Source: an uncultured Paracoccaceae bacterium
GTDB taxonomy: Bacteria; Pseudomonadota; Alphaproteobacteria; Rhodobacterales; Rhodobacteraceae
Direction of reading: 5' to 3'
Length of the DNA stretch: 64,000 nucleotides
Assembly (NCBI GenBank): GCA_947498415.1
Contig: CANMKB010000003.1
Coordinates: forward strand, 62,001 to 126,000
The notes below the pieces were generated by a model. The model made no database searches and was not told the DNA's origin. It was given only the letters and a program-made list of their open reading frames with translations. The position numbers and the translations under genes were made by a program. Positions within the stretch are counted from its first letter, which is position 1. Each line of letters starts with the position of its first letter. This document shows, in pieces, positions 18,232 to 26,581 of the stretch.

Positions 18232-18873
18232 ATGGAAGACCTAAGCCTGTATTTGCCCGGAATCTTGTTGGCCTATTCCGCATTTTTATTGGCGATCGCC
18301 AGCCCGGGCCCGAACATTCTTGCCATTATGGGCACCTCCATGAGCGTTGGGCGCAGCTATGGGGTTGCGCAGGCCATGGGCGTCGCAAGTGGCTCATTTA
18401 CTTGGGCGATCTTAACAGCGATGGGATTGTCCGCGATATTGACGAGTTACGCTTATGCTTTGGTGGGGATCAAAATATTTGGCGGGGCCTATCTGCTGTA
18501 TTTGGCCTATAAGTCATTAAAATCCGCGATGAAAAAGCATGATATTTCTGCGCAACAACCTAACGCGTCTCAGCCTGCGCATTTTAATTATTTCACGCGC
18601 GGTTACCTTATTCAGATGACCAATCCCAAGGCAGCATTGGCTTGGATTGCAATTATTGCTTTGGGTTTGAAACCTGATGCACCGTTATGGGTGGCTGCGT
18701 CGATTGTTCTAGGCACATTCGCGTTGTCTGTGGGTATTCATTTGCTTTACGCGTTGGCATTCTCGACGCCGTCGATGGTTCGGATTTACAGCAAGGCGCG
18801 GCGCCCAATCCAAGGTGCGCTTGGGGCATTCTTTGCATTTGCCGGTATGAAACTACTCAGTAGTCGGCTTTAG
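18232..18873 (+). CDS. LysE-family exporter
   Basis: 213 residues in about six hydrophobic segments. The N-terminal signature ASPGPNILAIMGTSMSVGR is that of LysE/RhtB amino-acid exporters, and the Asn-Pro in QMTNPKAALAW is the second family hallmark. ATG 18232 is preferred over the in-frame ATG at 18220 because GGAGGG lies between them at the right spacing. The substrate may be an amino acid or derivative. Flanked by two minus-strand MerR genes. Confidence 0.88.
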   Translation: MEDLSLYLPGILLAYSAFLLAIASPGPNILAIMGTSMSVGRSYGVAQAMGVASGSFTWAILTAMGLSAILTSYAYALVGIKIFGGAYLLYLAYKSLKSAMKKHDISAQQPNASQPAHFNYFTRGYLIQMTNPKAALAWIAIIALGLKPDAPLWVAASIVLGTFALSVGIHLLYALAFSTPSMVRIYSKARRPIQGALGAFFAFAGMKLLSSRL

Positions 18874-18875
18874 CG

Positions 18876-19250
18876 TCAGGATTTCGCCAAGTTTGATTTG
18901 GTGTCATCCCGAAGAGATTGAAGCTCATCAATTGCGACATCCAATTGATCTCGTTGCTGTCGAAGTTCCTCTAATTGCCGGTCTGCCATTTCAACAAAGG
19001 CCTGCATCTGAACTTGGCTGCCTTCTTGCTCATAAATCAAAAGCCATTGGCGTAGTTCTTCAAGTTTGATGCCGAATTTTCGACCGCGCAGGATCAGGGT
19101 CATTCGCGCGATTTCTTTCGGGCCATAGAACCGAGAACGACCAGATTTTTCTGGCTGCAAAAGTTCTATGTATTCGTAATACCTCAAAGTTCTTGGGGTC
19201 ACATCAAATCGTGCGCACATTTCTTTGAAGTTCAGACGCTCTTCCGTCAT
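18876..19250 (-). CDS. Second MerR-family regulator, paralogue of the 17605 gene
   Basis: 124 residues with the same layout as the neighbouring MerR protein: FKEMCARFDVTPRTLRYYEY, then RMTLILRGRKFGIKLEELRQW, then a coiled-coil tail with LRQQRDQLDVAIDELQ. No metal-ligand cysteines. The strong similarity suggests duplication followed by divergence. It is convergent with lysE and divergent from the thioesterase pair, which it may control through the palindrome at 19265-19279. Confidence 0.85.
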   Translation of the reverse strand: MTEERLNFKEMCARFDVTPRTLRYYEYIELLQPEKSGRSRFYGPKEIARMTLILRGRKFGIKLEELRQWLLIYEQEGSQVQMQAFVEMADRQLEELRQQRDQLDVAIDELQSLRDDTKSNLAKS

Positions 19251-19264
19251 ATCCTGTTCTCCCT

Positions 19265-19279
19265 TGCATAAAGCTTATG
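19265..19279. promoter_or_regulatory. Palindrome between merR and thioesterase genes
   Basis: GCATAAAGCTTATGC has perfect 6-bp arms (GCATAA / TTATGC) around a 3-nt centre. It lies 14 bases upstream of the minus-strand merR start and 70 bases before the plus-strand thioesterase gene, a natural place for an autoregulatory operator. Confidence 0.5.
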
Positions 19280-19350
19280 CTGAGTGGTCTAAGAGGGCAA
19301 CAGGGCTTCGACTTTGAATGGCTCAAGGCACCCCACGTCAGGAGGCTTTA

Positions 19351-19776
19351 GTGACGGAAGAGCAAACAAAAACAGCGCAATCTTTTATTGATGCGCTGCC
19401 TCATGCGAAATCCCTTGGGATGCAGCTGACACATTTAGACAACGGAGTTGCGCAGTTAGAAATGGCTTACGATGAGCGGTTCATCGGGGATCCAGACACC
19501 CAGGTCATTTCTGGCGGAGCGATTTCTGCCTTGATGGATACCTGCTGCGGTGCAGCGGTCATGAGCCACCCCAAGGTGCCTTCCACCACCGCGACCATTG
19601 ACCTGCGCATAGACTACATGCGCAGTGCTAAACCGGGTCAGCGAATCGTATCTCGGGCCGAGGTGTATCACATCACCCGTACAGTCGCTTTCGTGCGCGC
19701 AAAAAGTTACGACGATGATCGTGAGAACGCTGTTGCCACTGCCACGGCCGCCTTCACAGTGGAGGGCACAACATGA
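19351..19776 (+). CDS. PaaI-type hotdog thioesterase, first of a tandem pair
   Basis: 141 residues from GTG 19351, chosen because GGAGG sits six bases upstream; the in-frame ATG at 19318 lacks a site. Hotdog fold, with the helix-capping segment VISGGAISALMDTCCGAAVMS in the position of the PaaI signature, followed by TIDLRIDYMRSAKPG. Predicted acyl-CoA thioester hydrolase, probably releasing CoA from overflow beta-oxidation or aromatic intermediates. Overlaps the next gene as ATGA. Confidence 0.85.
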   Translation: MTEEQTKTAQSFIDALPHAKSLGMQLTHLDNGVAQLEMAYDERFIGDPDTQVISGGAISALMDTCCGAAVMSHPKVPSTTATIDLRIDYMRSAKPGQRIVSRAEVYHITRTVAFVRAKSYDDDRENAVATATAAFTVEGTT

Positions 19777-20282
19777 GCAGACCACGTCCAGAACCCGTTC
19801 AAGTAATAAAGCAACGTCGCGATGCGGCATTGGCCGGGCTGGTTCAATCCATTCCCTATGCGCAGTTCCTTGGCGTGCACTTTGATCGTCGCGGCAATGA
19901 GCTGACAGCAACGATGTCTTATAAAGACGAGCTGATTGGCAACCCTTTGATCCCTGCGCTTCACGGCGGTGCGACTGCGGCTTTCCTCGAGATGACAGCG
20001 CAGATCGGCCTAAGCTGGGCAAATCTGTGGGGCAATATGGAAACCGGGGTCTTGTCGCTTGATGATCTTGAGGCCGGGCATTTGCCACGTTTGCCAAAGA
20101 CGATTGATTTCACGGTCGACTATCTGCGGTCAGGGCTTCCGCGTGATGCCTATGCACGGGCGCGGGTCAATCGATCTGGACGACGCTATGCGTCAGTGCA
20201 TGTCGAAGCTTGGCAGGACAAACGCGAAAAACTGTTTGCTCAGGCGACGGGGCATTTTCTGATGCCAGATCCTCAAGGGTAA
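19773..20282 (+). CDS. PaaI-type hotdog thioesterase, second of a tandem pair
   Basis: 169 residues. LIPALHGGATAAFLEMTAQIG is the PaaI-like HGG segment and TIDFTVDYLRSGLPRD corresponds to the second strand motif. It is divergent from the first copy (different length, a longer insert after GNMETGVLS), so the pair may form a heteromer or serve different acyl chains; that is inference. The ATG overlaps the upstream stop; the MATE gene follows 7 bases later. Confidence 0.85.
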   Translation: MSRPRPEPVQVIKQRRDAALAGLVQSIPYAQFLGVHFDRRGNELTATMSYKDELIGNPLIPALHGGATAAFLEMTAQIGLSWANLWGNMETGVLSLDDLEAGHLPRLPKTIDFTVDYLRSGLPRDAYARARVNRSGRRYASVHVEAWQDKREKLFAQATGHFLMPDPQG

Positions 20283-20289
20283 AGCCATA

Positions 20290-21618
20290 ATGCCAGGTGC
20301 GCCCATGCAAACCCAGCCCGAGGTCACTCATCGCCGAATTCTGAACATCGCACTTCCGGTGGTGCTCAGCAACGCAACGGTCCCTATTCTGGGGGCGGTT
20401 GATGTGGGCGTTGTGGGGCAGATCGGCGAGGCCGCCCCGATTGGTTCTGTGGCCATGGGCGCGATCATTTTATCCACGATCTATTGGGTCTTTGGCTTTT
20501 TGCGCATGGGCACAGCCGGGCTCGTTGGTCAGGCCGCTGGCGCAGGTGACGACAACGAAGTGTCAGCCTATCTCACCCGTGCTTTGCTGATTGCTGGGGC
20601 GGGCGGCCTGCTGCTGATTGTCTTGCAGCCCCTGATCTTTTGGGGGGCGTTTTGGCTTTCCCCGGCTTCTGCCGAAGTCGAGGGGCTGGCCCGAGAATAC
20701 CTGTTTATCCGCATCTGGAGCGCACCTGCCGCCATTGCTGTTTATGCTTTAACCGGTTGGCTTGTCGCGATGGAGCGCACTAAAGGTGTGTTTTGGGTTC
20801 AACTGATTATGAACGGTCTGAACATCGTTTTAGACCTGTGGTTTGTGCTGGGCCTGGGGTGGGGGGTGAACGGCGTGGCCGTGGCCACCGTCATTGCCGA
20901 GATCACGGGCGCTGCGGTTGGGATTTGGCTGTGCCGAGATGCCTTTGCGCGGCTCGCCTGGCGCGATTGGGCACGGGTGTTTGACCGGTCCAAGCTGATC
21001 CGCATGGGCTTGTTGAATGTTGATATTCTCATCCGGTCCGCACTGCTGATGGCGATCTTTACGTCCTTTGTGTTCGTGGGTGCCCGGTTTGGAGATGTGA
21101 CTCTCGCAGCCAACGAGGTGTTGATCCAGTTCACCTATATTACGGCTTATGCGATGGATGGGTTTGCCTTTGCATCAGAGGCGATGATCGCCCGCGCGAT
21201 CGGCCAATCCAATCGCCGTAGGGTGCGCAAATCTGCGTTGTATTGTTCGTTTTGGGGGATGGTGACCTGTGTAACACTGGCGGTTTTCTTTGCCATCGCA
21301 GGCACTTGGCTGATTGAAGTCATGGCCAAATCGACTGAGGTGCAAACCGAGGCCGCGCGTTATCTGCCGTGGATGATCATAGCGCCACCGCTGGGGTGTG
21401 CGGCTTGGATGTTAGACGGCATTTTCATTGGGGCCACACGCGGCAAAGACATGCGCAATATGATGATGATCAGTGCGGCAATCTATGTATTAGCCGTCTT
21501 CGCGCTTTTGCCGGTTTTTGGCAATCACGGGCTGTGGGCTGCACTTTTGATTTCGTTTGTGGTGCGGGGCATCACATTAGGTGCGCGATACCCTGCTTTG
21601 GAACGATCTATCAGTTAG
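20290..21618 (+). CDS. MATE-family efflux transporter, DinF-like
   Basis: 442 residues with twelve predicted membrane segments in two repeats. The N-terminal ILNIALPVVLSNATVPILGAVD and the GLVGQAAGAGDDNEVSAYLTRA loop are characteristic of DinF-type MATE proteins. Drives export of cationic or toxic compounds using a Na+ or H+ gradient. ATG 20290 has AAGGG nine bases upstream. Likely co-transcribed with the thioesterases. Its last codons overlap convergently with arsC. Confidence 0.9.
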   Translation: MPGAPMQTQPEVTHRRILNIALPVVLSNATVPILGAVDVGVVGQIGEAAPIGSVAMGAIILSTIYWVFGFLRMGTAGLVGQAAGAGDDNEVSAYLTRALLIAGAGGLLLIVLQPLIFWGAFWLSPASAEVEGLAREYLFIRIWSAPAAIAVYALTGWLVAMERTKGVFWVQLIMNGLNIVLDLWFVLGLGWGVNGVAVATVIAEITGAAVGIWLCRDAFARLAWRDWARVFDRSKLIRMGLLNVDILIRSALLMAIFTSFVFVGARFGDVTLAANEVLIQFTYITAYAMDGFAFASEAMIARAIGQSNRRRVRKSALYCSFWGMVTCVTLAVFFAIAGTWLIEVMAKSTEVQTEAARYLPWMIIAPPLGCAAWMLDGIFIGATRGKDMRNMMMISAAIYVLAVFALLPVFGNHGLWAALLISFVVRGITLGARYPALERSIS

Positions 21619-21953
21619 AGAATATCGAGTACAGATTCCGGAGGGCGCCCCAAACGCGCCTTGCCGTTGGCAATGACCACCGGCCGCTCGACCAATTTTG
21701 GAACTTCCACCATCGCCTGAATCAATGCGTCCTCAGAGCTGTCTTTGGATAGTCCGCGTTCTTTAAACTCCGCTTCTCCTTTACGCATTAGATCAATGGC
21801 AGGGATCGACAACAATTCCAGAACCTTGCGAATTTCTGCCTCCGTTGGGGCATCTTCAAGGTATTTGCGGATGGTCACTGGGCCTTTTTCTTCGATCAAG
21901 GCCAAGGTCTGTCGTGATTTCGAACAGCGCGGGTTGTGCCAGATTACAGTCAT
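21615..21953 (-). CDS. arsC: Arsenate reductase, glutaredoxin-dependent type
   Basis: 112 residues with [21 protein letters not shown] at the N terminus; Cys10 is the arsenate nucleophile and the C-terminal region holds [16 protein letters not shown] with the conserved arginine. ArsC reduces arsenate to arsenite with glutathione/glutaredoxin. No arsenite pump or ArsR lies nearby, so a general thiol role is possible. ATGA overlap with pyrD places it last in the DUF952-pyrD-arsC operon. Confidence 0.88.
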   Translation of the reverse strand: MTVIWHNPRCSKSRQTLALIEEKGPVTIRKYLEDAPTEAEIRKVLELLSIPAIDLMRKGEAEFKERGLSKDSSEDALIQAMVEVPKLVERPVVIANGKARLGRPPESVLDIL

Positions 21954-23008
21954 AGCCAGTCCTCCCGTTTAGAGCCAATAGCATCCGCGACATTTGCGTG
22001 CCCATCAGCCTGCAATAGGGTGTCGAGGCCGCGTACGATATCTTCGACCATGGAAAGACCACCGTAAACCAGCGCTGTATACAGCTGAACCGCCGAGGCC
22101 CCGGCGCAGATTTTGGCATAGGCCTGCTCTGCATTGGAAATTCCGCCGACGCCGACCAATGGAATTTTTCCGTCGGTCAGTTGGGAAAGCCGCGCCAACA
22201 CGCGGGTGGATTTTCCAAACAGCGGTGCACCAGACAAACCGCCCATTTCGCCTTTGTGTTCAGACATCAGGCCATCCCGCGACAAAGTGGTGTTGGTTGC
22301 GATAATCGCATCCAAACCACTTTCCAGCGCCACCTCTGCGATCTCCGCAATCTCGGTGTCAGTCAAATCTGGTGCGATTTTCAGGAACACAGGGATTTTA
22401 CGCTCAAGCCCATTCCGAGCCTCGATCACACCGGAAAGCAGCGCCGACAAAGCGTCTTTACCCTGCAAATCACGCAGTTTTTCGGTGTTCGGAGAACTGA
22501 CATTGACGGTGGCGAAATCAATATGTGCACCACATTCAACGATAACTTTCACAAAATCAGAGGCCCGATCATCGCTGTCTTTGTTTGCGCCAAGGTTCAG
22601 GCCGATCACGGCATCACGCGGGCGTTGTGCCAATCGTTGGGCAATGGCCGTCATACCATCGTTGTTAAAACCAAAGCGGTTGATGGCTGCTTTGTCTTCG
22701 GTCAGGCGGAACAGGCGTGGCTTTGGGTTGCCCGGTTGTGGGCGCGGTGTGGCGGCGCCAACTTCAAAAAAGCCAAAACCGGCGCGGGACAATCCCAGCA
22801 GGGCCGTTGCGTTTTTGTCAAAACCAGCAGCAAGGCCGACGGGGTTTGGCAAGTCTATGCCAGCCAATGTGGTGCGCAACCGAGGAGATGTGATCAGGCC
22901 CGGCGCAGCCGCCGCCCCCATCTGAAGCGCTTTGATCGCCAACCCATGTGAGGTCTCGGGATCAATCTTATGCAAAAGGGGCATGCCCAGACGTTCAAGG
23001 AAATTCAT
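21950..23008 (-). CDS. pyrD: Dihydroorotate dehydrogenase (quinone), class 2
   Basis: Oxidises dihydroorotate to orotate in pyrimidine synthesis, passing electrons to membrane quinone. 352 residues with the amphipathic N-terminal helices of class 2 ([24 protein letters not shown]). [36 protein letters not shown], and the catalytic serine segment NVSSPNT are present; [15 protein letters not shown] binds FMN phosphate. Overlaps both neighbours by ATGA. Confidence 0.96.
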   Translation of the reverse strand: MNFLERLGMPLLHKIDPETSHGLAIKALQMGAAAAPGLITSPRLRTTLAGIDLPNPVGLAAGFDKNATALLGLSRAGFGFFEVGAATPRPQPGNPKPRLFRLTEDKAAINRFGFNNDGMTAIAQRLAQRPRDAVIGLNLGANKDSDDRASDFVKVIVECGAHIDFATVNVSSPNTEKLRDLQGKDALSALLSGVIEARNGLERKIPVFLKIAPDLTDTEIAEIAEVALESGLDAIIATNTTLSRDGLMSEHKGEMGGLSGAPLFGKSTRVLARLSQLTDGKIPLVGVGGISNAEQAYAKICAGASAVQLYTALVYGGLSMVEDIVRGLDTLLQADGHANVADAIGSKREDWL

Positions 23009-23346
23009 GGTGTGACCTCGGTTGGGAATTGGTGGGCACCGTCAACAAGGGGAAGGGGTTTGGCCCAAAGAACCTCTGACAGGTGTAGCTCGCGATACAA
23101 ATGCGGGAATTTAGCGCCGCCACGTGAGACCTCCCATTTCAGGCCCTCGCCAAGATCGTCGCTTTCCAGGGCCAGCAGGGACAAATCAGTCTCGTTGGCA
23201 AAGTGCTTTGCAGCGGTTTCTGCCGCTTGAGCTGCCGTTGAGAAATGAACAAAGCCATCTTGCAGATCAATCGGAGCGCCAAGCGTCTTTCCGTCTGCCT
23301 GCAACTGGGCCCATTCATCAGCCCGCAATATCTTAAAAATCAGCAT
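23005..23346 (-). CDS. DUF952-family protein
   Basis: 113 residues from ATG 23346, where the family's [12 protein letters not shown] begins; an in-frame extension to 23511 is not family-like. The pattern [21 protein letters not shown] is the hallmark (substrate-pocket histidine and serine). DUF952 folds resemble ADP-ribosyltransferase-like scaffolds, but I know of no proven activity. Upstream of pyrD in many Rhodobacteraceae, as here, with an ATGA overlap. Confidence 0.8.
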   Translation of the reverse strand: MLIFKILRADEWAQLQADGKTLGAPIDLQDGFVHFSTAAQAAETAAKHFANETDLSLLALESDDLGEGLKWEVSRGGAKFPHLYRELHLSEVLWAKPLPLVDGAHQFPTEVTP

Positions 23347-23610
23347 ATGCGCGTGATGCGACGACCTGCGGCGCAGGTCAAGACCAGTTTGCCCAAACCG
23401 AGTGATCGCACCCGTTGTGGCAACCGCCATCTGGCAGGGGAAAACCCGATAAATTGTTGGCATATTTTGATTAATTGACGATTTGTTGGTTGGTTTTTCA
23501 AACCCTGTCACGCCCGTGTCACACGATCGCGGTTGGTTGCCGCAAAGAGAGTTTTGACTCTTAGGTCAATTTCGTGTCCCATTTCGATATAAGTACTCAG
23601 GGAGAACATC

Positions 23611-25170
23611 ATGATTAAGCGTCTTTTGACAAGCGCTGCAGTTTTAGCGGCAACAACGACGATTGCGTCAGCTGACTATGCGCTAACCATTCTTCACACC
23701 AACGACTTCCACGCGCGTTTTGAGCCGATCAGCAAATATGATTCCGGTTGTTCGGCGGAAAACAACGCAGAGGGCAAATGCTTTGGCGGGTCTGCACGGT
23801 TGAAATCTGCAGTTGATGCTGCGCGGTCGCGGTCGGTGAATTCCATTCTTGTGGATGGGGGCGATCAGTTTCAGGGCACGCTGTTTTATACCTATTACAA
23901 GGGCAAGCTTGCAGCAGAGATGATGAACAACCTTGGCTATGACGGAATGACCGTGGGCAACCACGAGTTTGACGATGGCCCAGAGGTTCTGCGCGGCTTT
24001 ATGGACGCGGTGAATTTCCCCGTGCTGATGTCAAACGCTGATGTCTCGGCAGAGCCAGCGCTTGCGGGTGTGTTGAAGAAATCTATCGTGATCGAAAAAG
24101 GTGGCGAAAAGATCGGCCTGATTGGTTTGACCCCAGAAAACACAGATGAACTGGCGTCTCCGGGGGCCAACATCACATTCTCAAAGGCGGTTGATGCGGT
24201 GCAAGGCGAAGTGGATCGTCTGACCGCTGAGGGCATCAATAAGATCATCGTCTTGTCCCACTCTGGCTTTATGAAAGACAAAGAAGTCGCGGAGAATACA
24301 ACTGGCGTTGATGTCATCGTATCTGGCCACTCTAACACTTACCTATCCAACGTATCTGATCGCGCCGAAGGCCCATACCCAACGGTGATTGGCGAAACAC
24401 AGATCGTGTCAGCCTATGCCTATGGAAAATTCCTTGGTGAATTGAACGTTGTCTTTGATGACGAAGGCAAAGTGGTCTCAGCGCAGGGTGAGCCGTTGAT
24501 CATGGACCGCTTTGTGGCTGAGAACGACGCAATCAAAGCGCGTATCGCCGAGGCTGCCAAACCACTAGATGAGATCCGCAGCAAAGTTGTGGCTGAAACC
24601 GCAACAGAGATTGTGGGCGTGCGCGAAGAGTGCCGTGCAGTTGAATGTGCGATGGGCAACTTGATTGCAGATGCGATGCTGGATCGTGTGATGGATCAAG
24701 GCATTGATATTGCGATCCAGAACGGCGGTGGTATTCGTGCGTCTATTGATGCGGGCGAAGTCACTATGGGTGAAGTTTTGACGGTTCTCCCGTTCCAAAA
24801 CACTTTGTCGACCTTTCAAGTCAAAGGCGCGACCATTATCGAAGCGCTTGAAAACGGCGTGTCTCAGGTTGAAGAGGGGGCCGGGCGCTTCCCGCAGGTG
24901 GCAGGCATGACTTATACGTTTGATGCTGCCCAGCCCGCTGGTTCACGTATTTCTGACGTGATGGTTGGCGGTGCTGCGATTGATTTGGAAAAGGTTTATG
25001 GCGTTGTTTCTAACAACTATGTGCGCAACGGCGGGGACGGCTACAAGATGTTCCGCGGCGCGATGAACGCCTATGATTTTGGCCCAGACCTTGCGGATGT
25101 AACCGCGGAATTCATCGCCAAAAACGCACCTTACACACCATACAAAGACGGTCGCATTACTAAAAAGTAA
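23611..25170 (+). CDS. Periplasmic 5'-nucleotidase / metallophosphoesterase
   Basis: 519 residues: signal peptide (LLTSAAVLAATTTIASA), calcineurin-like metal domain (LHTNDFHARFEP, VDGGDQFQGTLFY, TVGNHEFDDG, SGHSNTYLS) and the C-terminal 5'-nucleotidase domain (QNGGGIRASIDAGEVTMGEV, LPFQNTLSTFQVKG). It probably strips phosphate from extracellular or periplasmic nucleotides so that the nucleosides can be imported; UshA is the best-known relative. The ATG follows AGGGAGAACATC. Ends at the terminator at 25192-25221. Confidence 0.93.
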   Translation: MIKRLLTSAAVLAATTTIASADYALTILHTNDFHARFEPISKYDSGCSAENNAEGKCFGGSARLKSAVDAARSRSVNSILVDGGDQFQGTLFYTYYKGKLAAEMMNNLGYDGMTVGNHEFDDGPEVLRGFMDAVNFPVLMSNADVSAEPALAGVLKKSIVIEKGGEKIGLIGLTPENTDELASPGANITFSKAVDAVQGEVDRLTAEGINKIIVLSHSGFMKDKEVAENTTGVDVIVSGHSNTYLSNVSDRAEGPYPTVIGETQIVSAYAYGKFLGELNVVFDDEGKVVSAQGEPLIMDRFVAENDAIKARIAEAAKPLDEIRSKVVAETATEIVGVREECRAVECAMGNLIADAMLDRVMDQGIDIAIQNGGGIRASIDAGEVTMGEVLTVLPFQNTLSTFQVKGATIIEALENGVSQVEEGAGRFPQVAGMTYTFDAAQPAGSRISDVMVGGAAIDLEKVYGVVSNNYVRNGGDGYKMFRGAMNAYDFGPDLADVTAEFIAKNAPYTPYKDGRITKK

Positions 25171-25191
25171 TCAGCACCGACTGAAATTTTT

Positions 25192-25221
25192 AAACCGGCG
25201 GCTTAGGTCGCCGGTTTTTTT
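25192..25221 (+). terminator. Rho-independent terminator of the 5'-nucleotidase gene
   Basis: AAACCGGCG pairs with CGCCGGTTT across an 8-nt loop and is followed by further T residues (to 25221). Confidence 0.88.
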
Positions 25222-25240
25222 GTGGGCCCGTTTTTGGTAA

Positions 25241-25555
25241 ATGCGAAGGATGGACCACCCTTTGATCGACTTGATTAACCAAAAAATTGCCGAGGCTGAG
25301 GCAAATGGCGCTTTCGATAATCTCGAAGGGGAAGGGAAACCCTTGCCCAAGTCGGATGACCCAGAGAACGCCTTGTTAAATCGGTTGGTCAAAGAAAGCG
25401 GTGGCGTGCCCGAGTTTGTAACTCTCTCGCGGGAACTCGAACTTTTGCGTGCAGAATTGCGCGATACAGACGACCGCACCGAACGCCAAGAATTGCTGAA
25501 AAATATGTCTATGATGGAGGCCAAGATTGACCTCGCGCGGAAAGCCTATCGTTGA
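25241..25555 (+). CDS. DUF1992 (DnaJ-homologue subfamily C28-like) protein
   Basis: 104 residues. MDHPLIDLINQKIAEAEANG followed by DNLEGEGKPLP is the DUF1992 signature; the rest is helical with RELELLRAELRDTDDRTERQ. Small cytosolic protein with no proven biochemical function. ATG 25241 or 25250 could start it; neither has a clear ribosome site, and the second gives the conserved N terminus directly. Confidence 0.82.
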   Translation: MRRMDHPLIDLINQKIAEAEANGAFDNLEGEGKPLPKSDDPENALLNRLVKESGGVPEFVTLSRELELLRAELRDTDDRTERQELLKNMSMMEAKIDLARKAYR

Positions 25556-25619
25556 TTATCAATCGCTGCCTATAAGTCCTTTGGGTTGTGAGCCCTTGGA
25601 AATCAAAGAAAATAACGAT

Positions 25620-25639
25620 TTGTTGGTGCGGACCAACAA
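25620..25639 (+). promoter_or_regulatory. Perfect inverted repeat at the allE ribosome binding site
   Basis: TTGTTGGT (25620-25627) and ACCAACAA (25632-25639) are perfect 8-bp arms around GCGG. The right arm abuts AAGGAA, the likely Shine-Dalgarno of allE (ATG 25649). It could be a GntR-type operator (TTGGT...ACCAA core) or an mRNA hairpin next to the ribosome site. Confidence 0.6.
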
Positions 25640-25648
25640 GGAACGCTG

Positions 25649-26470
25649 ATGTCTGATTCAACCTATGCCATGCCTCTGGGTGGATTACCGCCTCAGACCC
25701 AACTGACAACCAACCGGGCTGTCTTTACCGATGCATTTGCGGTCATCCCCAAAGGGGTGATGACCGATATCGTCACGTCAAACCTTCCGTTTTGGGAAAA
25801 CACCCGTGCTTGGATTATCGCCCGCCCGATGAGCGGCTTTTCCGAAAGCTTTTCGCAATACATTGTCGAAGTTTCTCCACAGGGCGGCAGCGATAAGCCA
25901 GAGCTTGATCCAGAGGCCCAAGCGGTGCTTTTTGTGGTGTCAGGTGCTGCGCAGTTGTTGTTGGGGGATACGCATCACGACCTGGTCGAGGGCAGCTATG
26001 CTTATATCCCGGCTGGTGCGACATGGGCGTTGAAAAACACCTCTGATGCACCGGTCACGTTTCACTGGATTAGAAAACAGTATGAGGCGATTGAAGGCAT
26101 TAATCGCCCTGAACCCTTTGTCACGCATGAAGCAGATATTGCCCCAACTGCAATGCCCGAAACAGACGGCCGCTGGGCGACAACGCGGTTTGTGGACTCC
26201 GACGACATGCGCCACGACATGCACGTCAATATCGTAAACTTTGAACCGGGCGGGGTGATACCTTTTCCGGAAACCCATGTCATGGAACATGGGCTGTATG
26301 TGTTGGAAGGCAAAGCGGTCTATTTGCTTAACCAAGAATGGATTGAAGTTGAGGCCGGCGATTTCATGTGGCTGCGCGCGTTTTGCCCGCAGGCGTGTTA
26401 TGCAGGCGGGCCGGGGCGCTTTCGATACCTGTTGTACAAAGACGTAAATCGCCATCCACGGCTGCGGTAA
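25649..26470 (+). CDS. allE: (S)-ureidoglycine aminohydrolase
   Basis: Converts (S)-ureidoglycine to (S)-ureidoglycolate plus ammonia, a late step of purine catabolism. 273 residues in a bicupin: the first barrel contains VSGAAQLLLGDTHHDLVEGSY and the second holds the Mn ligands within NFEPGGVIPFPETHVMEHGLYVLEG (Glu, His, His). C-terminal FCPQACYAGGPGRFRYLLYKDVNRHPRL is typical of the family. It stands 7.5 kb from allA and the other urate genes, separated by the pyruvate dehydrogenase operon. Confidence 0.92.
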   Translation: MSDSTYAMPLGGLPPQTQLTTNRAVFTDAFAVIPKGVMTDIVTSNLPFWENTRAWIIARPMSGFSESFSQYIVEVSPQGGSDKPELDPEAQAVLFVVSGAAQLLLGDTHHDLVEGSYAYIPAGATWALKNTSDAPVTFHWIRKQYEAIEGINRPEPFVTHEADIAPTAMPETDGRWATTRFVDSDDMRHDMHVNIVNFEPGGVIPFPETHVMEHGLYVLEGKAVYLLNQEWIEVEAGDFMWLRAFCPQACYAGGPGRFRYLLYKDVNRHPRLR

Positions 26471-26581
26471 ATGCCGATGTATCACAAATTGCGATTGTAT
26501 CTGACACAATTGCAGGGGTGGTCATTGTCTCACAAAGGCGTTGAATAGCGATAAGGGCTGTTTGCGTTGGAGGAGATTCCC

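Noticed and set aside
22134..22951. Two long plus-strand frames (263 and 256 codons) opposite pyrD
   Set aside because: Shadow frames: both are antisense to a complete class 2 dihydroorotate dehydrogenase.
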